Below are positions 28,176 through 36,775 of a stretch of DNA of 64,000 bases, in pieces. The first letter of the stretch is position 1, and every line of letters starts with the position of its first letter. The DNA is from Zygosaccharomyces rouxii (taxonomy: Eukaryota > Ascomycota > Saccharomycetes > Saccharomycetales > Saccharomycetaceae). A program made the position numbers and the translations under genes. Below the pieces are notes generated by a model that worked only from the letters and a program-made list of their open reading frames with translations, ran no database searches and was not told the DNA's origin. The DNA is taken from assembly GCF_000026365.1 (NCBI RefSeq), contig NC_012992.1, positions 1,400,094 to 1,464,093 on the forward strand. The letters run 5' to 3'.

Positions 28176-30044
28176 TCATTGTTTTAATGCATTTTTTATT
28201 AATGGAAAATCGGCAATTGATAGTTTATCTTTCAGTTTAATATCTTCAAGTGATTCAATCGAACGAAATCTGTGGTCAAACATTGCATGCCAATCTAATA
28301 TCAGTTCCTTTATCGGTACCCCACCGTGGAACAGTTCAGTGCAACACCACAGGAAGATGTCCTTTCTGCATCCTTTGATGGCGCCTAATGCAATATTTCT
28401 CAACAGTATAATCTTATTTTTGTTGGTGATTTTGAGAACAATATTTTGAGGAGAGGAATGGACAAAGGGGTTAATCGTACAGGTTTGTCCAGAATTGGAA
28501 CAACTTTTGAGGAATATTAGTTTGGCCAAATCAAGGTTTAGAGTCTCCCTTTCCGAGTCGTATGATTTTTTAAAATTCTTGTAATGTACTAATCGTTTGA
28601 TGTATAATGATGCTAAGATGGACCATAAAGTGCTTTTTTGCTTTGGATCTACTTGGTGCGCCTTGGTAAGGAGATCATTGATGATATGCGTAGATTTTTT
28701 ATCGAATCGCCCATTGGATGCGATTTGCCAGTCCACTATTGTATTGATAATGGTTCCATATGCAAGGAGCGCTTTCGTTTCAGGTATTTTGGACACCAAA
28801 TTTACCGCTTTGACAATGTTGTCTAATGTCTTGTTCTTTAAAATATGCGCCACTATTGCCTGGAAATCCTCTTGGGAGTGCTCACCGAAAACTTCATGAA
28901 TCTGTTTTAGTACACGATCAACACCTTGGGAGTCATTGAATTTGAGATGCATCTTCAACAAGGACGATAGGCACGATCTCGTCTGAAAAACGTTCCGGAC
29001 ATTTTCTGGTAGGATATTATTGTTGACATTATCCATAAGTTCTTGCGCCTGTTGTAAATTTCCAGCTCTAACGATGTATGTTATAATTGTGGGCAAAATC
29101 AAGGAATTGTTACTGTAGTACTCTGGTGGCAACCGGGATATTATGTCTTTGCAAACATGTTTGTAGATTTTATTGTTCATGCAGATCTTGAGAACCATAT
29201 ATAAGATTCTTGGATCATGATCTGCTAAGCTTTCGTAACGGTTTTCTATTTTCTTCCAGGCGAAAAATACACCAGCAGCATTTCTTGATTTGAAGTCGGT
29301 TTCAATTATATGATAAGCCGTAGTGATCGATTCACTCCTGGAGGTCATATTCGAGTTATTGGAATTGTACATCACTTCCATGAGAATGTGTTTTGTCAGA
29401 GCAGGCGAACCCTTCATGGATAGCGCTTTGTTAGATATGTTAGAAGCTTGGCCAGTGGTTAATTGAAGTTGCTCGTTATGTTTCTTGAATAATCTGATCA
29501 ATAGTAGAAATTTCGTTAAATGCAGCTGGTCGTGCCTTGGGTTTTGAAATGACATGGCTGAGATTATATCCGATGCTAAGTCATGGTTTAGAGGTTCATT
29601 GGGATACAATCGATAGTACAATATGAACAGATCTGCGGCTATTGCAACGTCTTTCGTAGAGAGGGAGTCCTTTATGCAGAAAGCTAGTGGATCTTCTAGG
29701 TTACTAGCAATGGATTGTAGAAGTGGGAGGTTTTCTTTGTTGAGAAGTATCTCTCTTCTGTAAAAACCTCGTATGGTGGATGAATTTTTCTTATTGTTTT
29801 TGATAAATCGGTTGAAATTCTGTAGCTCTGTATCTTGTAGTATTGTCGTGGAGTTAGGAAACTGGTTAGAGGCATGTTCCCAATAATCTTTAAAGATAGG
29901 TTTATCTTGTTCGGTTAGCGGCTTGTTTTCAGATATTATTTTTGATATGTGATTGAAATAGGAAGACGGGAGGGTTTTCGTCGAGAGCAGCCTTGTTTTA
30001 GACGTTGAGGAACAGTATCTTATAGCAATGGTAGCGAGACGCAT
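28176..30044 (-). CDS. CBP1: Cbp1, mitochondrial COB mRNA stability factor
   Basis: A 622-residue protein (S. cerevisiae Cbp1 is 654). The N-terminus MRLATIAIRYCSSTSKTRLL is Arg/Ser-rich and lacks acids, typical of a mitochondrial presequence. The rest is helical and resembles PPR-like repeats (AGNLQQAQELMDNVNN, KTLDNIVKAVNLVSKI). Cbp1 protects the 5' end of cytochrome b mRNA and promotes its translation. Such factors diverge quickly, so the identification rests partly on position between NUC1 and PEX2, as in S. cerevisiae. It converges with NUC1, with 69 bp between stops. Confidence 0.85.
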   Translation of the reverse strand: MRLATIAIRYCSSTSKTRLLSTKTLPSSYFNHISKIISENKPLTEQDKPIFKDYWEHASNQFPNSTTILQDTELQNFNRFIKNNKKNSSTIRGFYRREILLNKENLPLLQSIASNLEDPLAFCIKDSLSTKDVAIAADLFILYYRLYPNEPLNHDLASDIISAMSFQNPRHDQLHLTKFLLLIRLFKKHNEQLQLTTGQASNISNKALSMKGSPALTKHILMEVMYNSNNSNMTSRSESITTAYHIIETDFKSRNAAGVFFAWKKIENRYESLADHDPRILYMVLKICMNNKIYKHVCKDIISRLPPEYYSNNSLILPTIITYIVRAGNLQQAQELMDNVNNNILPENVRNVFQTRSCLSSLLKMHLKFNDSQGVDRVLKQIHEVFGEHSQEDFQAIVAHILKNKTLDNIVKAVNLVSKIPETKALLAYGTIINTIVDWQIASNGRFDKKSTHIINDLLTKAHQVDPKQKSTLWSILASLYIKRLVHYKNFKKSYDSERETLNLDLAKLIFLKSCSNSGQTCTINPFVHSSPQNIVLKITNKNKIILLRNIALGAIKGCRKDIFLWCCTELFHGGVPIKELILDWHAMFDHRFRSIESLEDIKLKDKLSIADFPLIKNALKQ

Positions 30045-30302
30045 AGCATAATTTTGCGGGTGTGTTATTGTATTGAAGCCTTGAAGGACAGATTAGTGTA
30101 TGTTGAAGCTTTTTGACATATAGATTTTTCCGAATGGTTTTAGTCGAAGGTACGTAATGGACCACTTGAACATGAAGAGTTAAGGTCACCTGATTATTCA
30201 GTCTGATTATATTTATATGAATATATTGCTAGTTCCCTCTTTTACGAGGAGCTTTCGATTGTGAGTCTACTTGGTCTAACCAGCACCGGTGCTGATTGTG
30301 CA

Positions 30303-31199
30303 TTAGTAAAATGGTTTGGCACTTAAATTTTTGGTTTTGTCACATTGGCAGCAGTGTGACCACTCCAGAGCAGTAACCGCACAGATGTAACAGAATACGC
30401 CATTGCAACATGTCATTTGATATGGGTTCACCGGAAATTCACCACAATGGGGACAGTGTACACTATTTTTGTTTATTTCTTTATTTTGGATTGATTTGGG
30501 CTTGTTCATGAACCATCGAGCGTTGTTTAAAAGTGTCATATTGAACAATTCTAATATTGCATTCCACAGTAACTGCCTGTTTTGGAATTCTATTCCTGCG
30601 TAAACAGTATTTTGGTAGAAATCTTTGGGATGTTCAGTGTCCGCCGTAGATGATACTCCTAGTAATCTATGCAAGGGTGACAGAAAAGTGGATCTGTTCG
30701 AGGATGCCGATAGTAGAAAATCAATTGAGTTGAGTAGATCCATGTTGATGTAGATGTGTGCAACAAGGGTATACAGCCGTAGTGCGAGCTTACTGGTTGA
30801 ATTGAAAACCCTATGTGAGACCTTGGAGTGCAGGTAGTTTGCCAAAATTGTGACCAAATAGAGTGTCCTTTTCTTGCACTTGAAGTTAACGCCAGATAAT
30901 ACTGATGCGTATGTTGTTGTTGATGCCGATCTTGTTGAATAGCTACTCGCAAAATAGAATACAAGCGAGTGTATCAGGAGCTTGAGTTCTTCCTTATGGT
31001 TATTTGGTTGGAGATGGGATTGGAAGTCTTCCCATATCAAGCGATACACTTCATTGGAAAGCTCTTGTGAATCCAACTGAGCCACGCGTGACATGATGAT
31101 GTCGTCTTGATGACCTGTTGTTGATGTTTTGGGAGTATTTATTAAAGGGCCAAGGCTGACGTTTGTCTTATTTTGATCTTCCGAGTATTTTAAGCGCAT
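30303..31199 (-). CDS. PEX2: Peroxisomal RING-finger peroxin Pex2
   Basis: A 298-residue protein (S. cerevisiae 271). The N-terminal part matches the Pex2/Pex12 family (RVAQLDSQELSNEVYRLIW) with membrane-spanning segments in the middle. The C-terminal RING has CPHCGEFPVNPYQMTCC, then CYIC and HCCQC (about residues 247-283). Pex2, Pex10 and Pex12 form the peroxisomal ubiquitin ligase that recycles Pex5. It follows CBP1 on the same strand, as in S. cerevisiae. This is the last conserved gene before the mating-type region, and it diverges from the next zinc-cluster gene by 222 bp. Confidence 0.93.
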   Translation of the reverse strand: MRLKYSEDQNKTNVSLGPLINTPKTSTTGHQDDIIMSRVAQLDSQELSNEVYRLIWEDFQSHLQPNNHKEELKLLIHSLVFYFASSYSTRSASTTTYASVLSGVNFKCKKRTLYLVTILANYLHSKVSHRVFNSTSKLALRLYTLVAHIYINMDLLNSIDFLLSASSNRSTFLSPLHRLLGVSSTADTEHPKDFYQNTVYAGIEFQNRQLLWNAILELFNMTLLNNARWFMNKPKSIQNKEINKNSVHCPHCGEFPVNPYQMTCCNGVFCYICAVTALEWSHCCQCDKTKNLSAKPFY

Positions 31200-31421
31200 C
31201 GAAAGATCAAAGACTTTAACTGTTCGAAAGGAATAGGAATAGTGAAAGACTGTACTGATTGTCAGCTTGCGCAGAGTTAAGCAGTGGAAGTCTTTATAGT
31301 TTCTAAAAGATAGAACAAGTGAATGATCAAGGGATTGAAGAATCCTGGTGCATGGCGGTTTCTCTGAAATTTGTGGTGGGGAAAAAGACTCTTTTTGAAG
31401 AAGTAATTATACTAGACAGCA

Positions 31422-33572
31422 ATGGCAGTCTACAAACGGGGGGATCGTAAATGTTCTGGCGGTCCTCAAGATTGTGACAAGAAAGTTTTGAGGTCTTGTG
31501 TTAGGTGTCGAAAGAATAAGACGAAATGCGATTCGATGGAGACGAGACCTGATCCGTGTACAAGCTGTGTAAGGAAAGGTGTTGAATGCGAGTTGGATTA
31601 CGTCACACCCCCTCAGAGGTCTAAGGAGATGAAATCGCTGTATGAGAACATTAGATTTGCCAGTGATAGAGTTAACAGTCTTTGCATGGTTTATGACGAT
31701 TTTTCAAAGAAGTTTAACGTGGGAGGTTTAAGAAAGCCTGGGAAAGATGTTGATTGGAATGAGTACCCGACAAGGATTTTGAAAGTGAAGGATCAGTTTT
31801 TCAGTTTTAACTTGAACCCTGTGGATGAATCGTTGTGTATCAATAATTTCAGGATCAAGAGTGAATTTTTGAACAAATGCTTCAAAAATGTCAGGGGAGT
31901 AGTATGGGGGTTGATCAAGATATATTTTAAGTGGGAGAAAATAGGTGATCGTCATGAGGAGAAGGCCCGAAGGTTTGTATCAGAATTCAGTGCAAGATAT
32001 TTATTACAGAAGAACCAATTGTTGTTGTTATTGTGCATATTAAATTTTTATTATGATATTCCCGGACTGAAGTATTTGAACATATTCGAGTACGTGATTG
32101 ATAGTTACTACGACGGTGCATTTGGTAATGGTGAGGTTAAGGATGAAGACAAGGATGAGGGCAAAACATTATTGAGTAAATCCGCGTTATCCAAGATCGT
32201 TGTTGGAAATTTACCGAATGCCCAATTTCACAGTGAATTATTTATTAAGCATTTTACCATTTTCCTGTTCTTGAATATCGTTTTCTATGGACCAGAATAT
32301 TTCATGAATTGCTTCATGGATAAGTACATCAGGACTTTGGAATTTTTGAGGAAAAAGATCAATTTCGATAAAAATTGGGAAGTCAAATGGGTGAATTTCT
32401 ACATTAGACTGTTAAATTTGGTGGAAGGTGTCGTACCGCCTGTGGAAGGTGGTAAATACGCGGTTGAAGATGAAGAAATTGAATTTTTATTTTCTTTAGT
32501 GAGGCAGGACCGTGAAGCAGAAGGTAGGATCAATGTGACTTTGGATTGTTTTATTTGTCTTGTGAAATTTGATCAATATTTAATCGAGAGGAGAGAATGG
32601 CCTGCCAATAAACAAATATGTAAGCGTTTCAGCTACATGTGCGAGCGACTGAATGCCGATCTTTTGGGGATATTTGGGGTGAGACAGTCTGATAGAGAGG
32701 AAATGGAGAGGTTTACCTTTGTTCAATTATTCTTTACGCAGTTATTAACTTTGAACAACCTTTTGTGCGTTAATTACTGCGGAGGATCTATGGAGCTGTT
32801 TACAGATGTAGGTTGGTTTAATGGATTCAACTATGAAGTGTACGAGCTTTTCCCACAAGAGTTGGTAGAGGGTGAATATAGAGACCTAGAGATTGAGAAT
32901 GGATATTATTGTTGTCAGTCCAAGTATGATTTTCTAAATAAAGTGTTAAAGAAGGATAAGAGCATGAGCGTTAATGAACTTGTGTTATTATGCGTGGAAG
33001 TGTCCGTTGGCAGACACTGTTTAAAAATTGATAGTAGTAATGATGTGCTAGGGATGGTGAGTCAAGAGCTGGAAACGTTTTATAGAAATGATGATATGAA
33101 TTTGAAGATACTGAAATCTTCGTGTCGATTGGTATGGTTATTATATGAATATGTTGTGTTTTGGGATATGCTCAATCGTGTTATAATCTATGAACCATTT
33201 GTGTGGAATGCGCAATTGGTTTTGGAAAATAATGGATTGTTGTCCCAGAATGGTGACTGCAGATCTTATCATTATAGCAATGGTGTAGTTGATATGCCGT
33301 ATGGTATGGACGTTGTTGACTATGATGATGAGAATAGGAATAATAGAAGGGAAGTTGAGCCTGAGTCGGTGGATCCAGAAACGGTAGAGGCGGCACCTCG
33401 GAACGGTGGTGACACTGATGCTGTTGTGAGATTGGCCGAACCGGAGCAGTCAGGCGATGCTGGGGAAAGGTTATCGTTAAATGGTGGTATTAACCGCATT
33501 TTGCAAAATGTGGATTGGGTAAAGGAAAGCGCGGATGAAGTTTTTGAAAAGATTCACAATGTTCTTAACTGA
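31422..33572 (+). CDS. Zn2Cys6 transcription factor (Leu3-like zinc cluster), target unknown
   Basis: A 716-residue protein with zinc cluster Cys26-x2-Cys29-x6-Cys36-x9-Cys46-x2-Cys49-x6-Cys56. The long third loop (DSMETRPDPC) resembles Leu3-type clusters. A short helical, possibly dimerising segment follows at about residues 67-90. The middle is Phe/Tyr-rich and helical; the C-terminus (about 620-690) is acidic and Asp/Glu/Asn-rich, a possible activation domain. I cannot name an ortholog. It lies between PEX2 and DIC1, about 2.3 kb from the mating-type genes, with 59 bp between its stop and the DIC1 stop (convergent). Confidence 0.82.
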   Translation: MAVYKRGDRKCSGGPQDCDKKVLRSCVRCRKNKTKCDSMETRPDPCTSCVRKGVECELDYVTPPQRSKEMKSLYENIRFASDRVNSLCMVYDDFSKKFNVGGLRKPGKDVDWNEYPTRILKVKDQFFSFNLNPVDESLCINNFRIKSEFLNKCFKNVRGVVWGLIKIYFKWEKIGDRHEEKARRFVSEFSARYLLQKNQLLLLLCILNFYYDIPGLKYLNIFEYVIDSYYDGAFGNGEVKDEDKDEGKTLLSKSALSKIVVGNLPNAQFHSELFIKHFTIFLFLNIVFYGPEYFMNCFMDKYIRTLEFLRKKINFDKNWEVKWVNFYIRLLNLVEGVVPPVEGGKYAVEDEEIEFLFSLVRQDREAEGRINVTLDCFICLVKFDQYLIERREWPANKQICKRFSYMCERLNADLLGIFGVRQSDREEMERFTFVQLFFTQLLTLNNLLCVNYCGGSMELFTDVGWFNGFNYEVYELFPQELVEGEYRDLEIENGYYCCQSKYDFLNKVLKKDKSMSVNELVLLCVEVSVGRHCLKIDSSNDVLGMVSQELETFYRNDDMNLKILKSSCRLVWLLYEYVVFWDMLNRVIIYEPFVWNAQLVLENNGLLSQNGDCRSYHYSNGVVDMPYGMDVVDYDDENRNNRREVEPESVDPETVEAAPRNGGDTDAVVRLAEPEQSGDAGERLSLNGGINRILQNVDWVKESADEVFEKIHNVLN

Positions 33573-33631
33573 CTGGATATGTATTATTTCGTTATTTATA
33601 TATTACAGTTAAAGTTACAGTTTCAGCTAAA

Positions 33632-34522
33632 TCATTGTTTTAGGTTCAGCCCTATGTTGTGTTTTTTAAGTTGTTCTACAGTTAGGAAGATGATAATTGT
33701 GTTTGGACCTAGTCTGACGAAACTTGGTAACCAACCGCGGAACAAGAAGAGTAAACCTTCCTTTTGCACGGCTTTCGTCATACCGGTGAGAGCGTTTTCG
33801 TGATGTTTGTGGGCGTTCATGATTCTTGTCTTGATAACGTCAGCTGGGGAGCATATTGTGGTAGCCATCAAACTTGCCACCAAACTGGCGCCGAAGTGGG
33901 TTTTCTTCTGTGTTGGATCCATCTGCATTTTGGTGACCATGTAGTTTTTACAGACGTCGTAAGTAACCGCTTGCGAAGCCGTCATCAGACAGCCACGTAC
34001 CAGGTTTGGACCCAGGCCGGTGAACAATTTTCTGAAGCCCTCCTCCTTGACTATTCTTGTGATCCCAGAGAATGCGTTTTTATAGCCACGTCTTTGTTCA
34101 ATGGGTAATTGTGTGTCGTTCTGCATTCTGATATTGACGACGTCGGCGGGATTACCTACGAATCCGCCGATGGCACCACTAAGCATGGAAACTGGGAGAA
34201 GGATTGAAGTTTTAGTTAATTGATCTGGCTGGATGAAGTTGTTTTTAACAAATTCGTAGAACCCAAATCTTGCCATTGTGTAGGTGCATTGGCGCAAGAT
34301 TGATGCTGTAAGACCGGAGTAAAGACCTTTGATACCTTCGCTTGCCAAGATCTTGTTTACCATTTGGATAATTGTTGGTTTAGGTAATGGTGCGGTCTGT
34401 AGACGCACTTTAGCTAAGTCTAGTGGGTGAGTTGCAACACATGCTACTATACCACCAACACCACCATACCACCAAGGGTACTTGATAGGGGCAGTGGGAG
34501 AGGAAGGTTTAGAAGAAGACAT
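33632..34522 (-). CDS. DIC1: Mitochondrial dicarboxylate carrier Dic1
   Basis: A 296-residue, six-helix mitochondrial carrier with the three signature repeats PLDLAKVRLQ (about 38), PADVVNIRMQ (about 134) and PADVIKTRIM (about 230). Distinctive Dic1 strings include KYPWWYGGVGGIVACV near the N-terminus and LRQCTYTMARFGFYE. Dic1 exchanges malate or succinate for phosphate across the inner membrane. DIC1 next to MAT is the known left flank in several pre-duplication yeasts, so it anchors the neighbouring cassette as a MAT-type location. Its promoter shares the 334-bp gap with the a2 gene's 3' end. Confidence 0.95.
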   Translation of the reverse strand: MSSSKPSSPTAPIKYPWWYGGVGGIVACVATHPLDLAKVRLQTAPLPKPTIIQMVNKILASEGIKGLYSGLTASILRQCTYTMARFGFYEFVKNNFIQPDQLTKTSILLPVSMLSGAIGGFVGNPADVVNIRMQNDTQLPIEQRRGYKNAFSGITRIVKEEGFRKLFTGLGPNLVRGCLMTASQAVTYDVCKNYMVTKMQMDPTQKKTHFGASLVASLMATTICSPADVIKTRIMNAHKHHENALTGMTKAVQKEGLLFLFRGWLPSFVRLGPNTIIIFLTVEQLKKHNIGLNLKQ

Positions 34523-34856
34523 TGGTAAACCTGGGGTTTGTTGTTCTGGTGAAGGAGTTGAGCAAGATGTTACGGTAACGACTGTATAGCTAAGTATAGA
34601 TCATATGTGGCCTAGTTTAGGTATGCTTTTATAGTTGCATGATAGTCATGACCGTTTTTTTCAAATTTTGTTGTGCATGACGCAGGCGAAGGGCTGAACG
34701 TATCGGAGTTTAAAGTGGAGTGGTTGTAGTGGGGTGGTTTGATAAACGAGGTGTAGGTAAAGAGAAAGTGGAATATCATGCGCGCAGCGCATGATATGAA
34801 ACGAAGATGCAACATGGTCATGGTCAACATGTAACATGTTTGAACGAGTGTTTTGT
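34523..34856. promoter_or_regulatory. DIC1 promoter / MATa2 3' flank
   Basis: 334 bp between the DIC1 start and the a2 stop, both on the reverse strand. This interval would hold the left cassette border (X-side homology) if one exists outside the a2 gene. It contains a perfect 11-bp inverted repeat at 34773-34797. Confidence 0.5.
34773..34797. repeat. Perfect inverted repeat, 11-bp arms, 3-nt spacer
   Basis: Arms ATATCATGCGC and GCGCATGATAT flank GCA. It lies 60 bp beyond the a2 stop and about 250 bp upstream of DIC1. It could be a dimeric-protein binding site, part of the a2 terminator, or a cassette border mark; the sequence alone does not decide. Confidence 0.85.
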
Positions 34857-35771
34857 TCATTGGTTTGGAATAAACAGGTCTTCGACGTTTAGCCATGTCG
34901 AGGATTTAAACGTTTGACAAGCGATTTGCTGGACGGCGGAGGCGGGGCGGCGGAGGCGGGGCGGGGGCGATGGTTTTTTCTTGGGGTGGATTCGCTGCTT
35001 GGAGACTTTGCCGCCGGGGGCGGGTTTTGTTTTTGCATTTCTCTCAGCGTTGGTTGCAGGTGGGGCTGGGGCGGCAGGGTTGGCGGCTTGGGCGTTGGCG
35101 GCTTGTGCTTGTGCTTGTGCTTGTGCTTGCGCTTTGGCGGCGGCGGCGGCGGCGGCAGGACGCCGCAGGGCCGGGTATGTGTAGGTGGAGGAGGATGGGG
35201 GAGGGTGCGCCGGGGGGAGTATTAGGATATCTTCCAAATTGGCGATGAGCGAAGAAGCGGTGAAATAGCGCATTCGATCTAACATATTCTGATAGACGAG
35301 CTTATTTTCGAGTTGCCGACTTATTTTATTGACCTTATGGTAACGATACTCAGGATAAATGTTTAGATGCCAGTGCTCTTCAAATTGTGAAAGAAGCTCA
35401 AAGTATAGCTGAAATATTCCATCATTCTTCCCCCATAGTTGTGAAGTGATTGCAGACACATGTTGCAAAGAAGATATCTCATACTTCTGAAGTGACCGGA
35501 CAATTACATTATGAAAGATTGATCTCATAATAATAAAGCAATTCCTTGGTCTGGTAATAATTTGATTGGTTTCCTTTGAACTTCCCTTATTAACCTCACT
35601 AGATAGATTTATTTCTGCAACTCTGTTGGTTTCATTTACTTTCTGTCCAACAAACTTAAATTGAAGTGAGTTACTTTGAGGTTTCTTCTTATTCTTAAAG
35701 AACAGGAAATCCTTATGACTCTCGGTTTTTACAACGACCTTCGGTAATACACACTCTGAAGCAAAATCCAT
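34857..35771 (-). CDS. MATa2: Mating-type protein a2, HMG-box activator of a-specific genes
   Basis: A 304-residue protein from the first ATG; the frame reaches upstream to a TTG at 35801. An HMG box spans about residues 74-147: RPRNCFIIMR at the start, SAITSQLWG in helix 2 and YPEYRYHKV at the end, matching MATA_HMG-type boxes. In pre-duplication yeasts a2 is an HMG protein that activates a-specific genes, and it is absent from S. cerevisiae. The C-terminal 110 residues are unusual: Pro-rich, then poly-Ala and an (Ala-Gln)n run (about 205-230), then basic/Pro-rich, encoded by a GC-rich tract at about 34914-35210. It diverges from a1 across 279 bp. Identification rests on the HMG box plus adjacency to a1. 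Confidence 0.87.
   Translation of the reverse strand: MDFASECVLPKVVVKTESHKDFLFFKNKKKPQSNSLQFKFVGQKVNETNRVAEINLSSEVNKGSSKETNQIITRPRNCFIIMRSIFHNVIVRSLQKYEISSLQHVSAITSQLWGKNDGIFQLYFELLSQFEEHWHLNIYPEYRYHKVNKISRQLENKLVYQNMLDRMRYFTASSLIANLEDILILPPAHPPPSSSTYTYPALRRPAAAAAAAKAQAQAQAQAQAANAQAANPAAPAPPATNAERNAKTKPAPGGKVSKQRIHPKKKPSPPPRLRRPASAVQQIACQTFKSSTWLNVEDLFIPNQ
34914..35210. repeat. GC-rich low-complexity tract inside MATa2
   Basis: The + strand shows GGCGGAGGCGGGG-type runs (about 34935-34968), a GCTTGT hexamer repeat at 35101-35131 and a (GGC)n run at 35136-35157. All lie in an otherwise AT-rich region and encode the Ala/Gln/Pro-rich a2 tail. Confidence 0.9.
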
Positions 35772-36050
35772 ATCAGTGGTTATTATCCGATGTTTCAACA
35801 AAGAACCAGTTTCAGTTGTGTATCTTTTTAATTAATTCCCTTTAGATAATATATGTGATATTTCGGACTCAATATATATGACTTGCAAAAATTACATTGC
35901 AAGAAAAGGTAATACATCATAGAAGCCCCAAAACATATCTCTAAAGTGCCATTTATTGGAAAAGTATAATATTCAAATAGATGTGAAAGGAATTAAAAAA
36001 TTACCATAATGACTAGTACTTCTAATAGCTAAAATTAAGAGAGGTCAACC
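35772..36050. promoter_or_regulatory. Bidirectional a2/a1 promoter
   Basis: 279 AT-rich bp between the divergent a2 and a1 starts. TATATAT-like elements occur near 35850 and 35873. No recognisable a1-alpha2 operator or Mcm1 P-box was found by eye. Confidence 0.6.
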
Positions 36051-36597
36051 ATGTCGGACGAAACCTTTAATTCTCTAAATGATCTTCAAGAATACTACCT
36101 AAGTAGCTTCCACAAGGTCTTCAAGGTATGTATAGTGATTATATCTGGAGATCATCAGTGTACTAACGTAAAATAGACCATCAATAATACGTCACTTTCT
36201 ATTCAAGAGAAAAATGTGTTGATTCGATGTGTCTCGAGGAACTACAGTAATAGTTTTCATGTTACTTTGAGCTCCCTAGTTAATGAGTATAGTGGAGATC
36301 AATATATATTTGAAGGAAATTCAAGCAAAAATTCGTCGTCGAAGGAGGTATCGATGAGAAATTGTAAGGGCAAGAACAAAGCATTTTCTAAGGAGTCTCG
36401 TAATTTTCTAGAACGTGTATTTGAGAGAAAGAGGACTTTAAATTCTAGAGAAAGGGAAGCTGTAGCAGCTAATTGTGGTTTGACACCGATTCAGGTTAGA
36501 ATATGGGTATGTAACTCTGGTTAATTAAGGACCTAACTTGGGTATAGGAGTACTAACAATGATGAAGTTTAACAATAGGCGTATGAGATCTAAGTAG
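36051..36597 (+). CDS. MATa1: Mating-type protein a1, homeodomain (three exons)
   Basis: Exon 1 is 36051-36125 (25 codons), exon 2 is 36177-36506 (110 codons) and exon 3 is 36568-36597 (9 codons plus stop), giving 144 residues. Intron 1 (51 nt) has GTATGT, TACTAAC and TAG; intron 2 (61 nt) has GTATGT, TACTAAC and AAG. The homeodomain runs from KGKNKAFSKESRNFLERVF to helix 3, QVRIW joined across intron 2 to FNNRRMRSK. This restores the invariant WFxNRR motif and matches S. cerevisiae a1 (QVRVW/FINKRMRSK), whose second intron sits at the same codon. a1 with alpha2 represses haploid genes in diploids. Without splicing, exon 2 would end in a stop at 36522-36524. Confidence 0.93.
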
Positions 36598-36684
36598 TTT
36601 TTAGTGGGTAAACATTCGTAGTATATGATATTTAGATAAAACATTCTGTCTCACTTGATATTTGGGTCTGACAAGTAGATTGGA

Positions 36685-36709
36685 CACTTTTGCGCAGCAG
36701 TTTAATTTT
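36685..36709 (+). promoter_or_regulatory. HO endonuclease-site-like sequence at the Y/Z border
   Basis: The string GCGCAGCAGTTTAATTTT sits at the position of the S. cerevisiae HO site in MATalpha (core GCGCAACAGTATAATTTT) and differs at two bases. It lies at the start of the alpha1 remnant, exactly where HO cuts. Cleavage in this species is inferred, not shown. Confidence 0.65.
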
Positions 36710-36775
36710 GTCAAGCCGAAGTGTGGGTTTGTGGAGTGGGTGGATCAAAGATATGAGCGGGAGAGTTGTATTTAG
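36689..36775 (+). pseudogene. MATalpha1 (3' end): 3'-terminal remnant of MATalpha1 in the Z region
   Basis: Downstream of a1 the + strand reads FAQQFNFVKPKCGFVEW followed by 11 residues and a TAG. It aligns with the alpha1 C-terminus of S. cerevisiae (FAQQYNFINPGFGFVEW). There is no start codon and the alpha-box is missing. This is the expected content of a Z-type homology region in an a cassette: the alpha1 3' end lies outside the replaced Y segment. It marks the Y/Z border near 36689. Confidence 0.85.

Noticed and set aside
35101..35157. + strand ORFs through the GC-rich tract (Cys/Gly- or Ala-rich)
   Set aside because: These are antisense frames of the repeat-encoded MATa2 tail. Several overlapping frames are open simply because GC-rich repeats lack stop codons.
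36051..36524. Reading a1 as a shorter unspliced protein ending after the second exon
   Set aside because: It would lack the DNA-contacting end of homeodomain helix 3. Splice signals (GTATGT, TACTAAC) and the conserved FNNRRMRSK exon show the gene is spliced.
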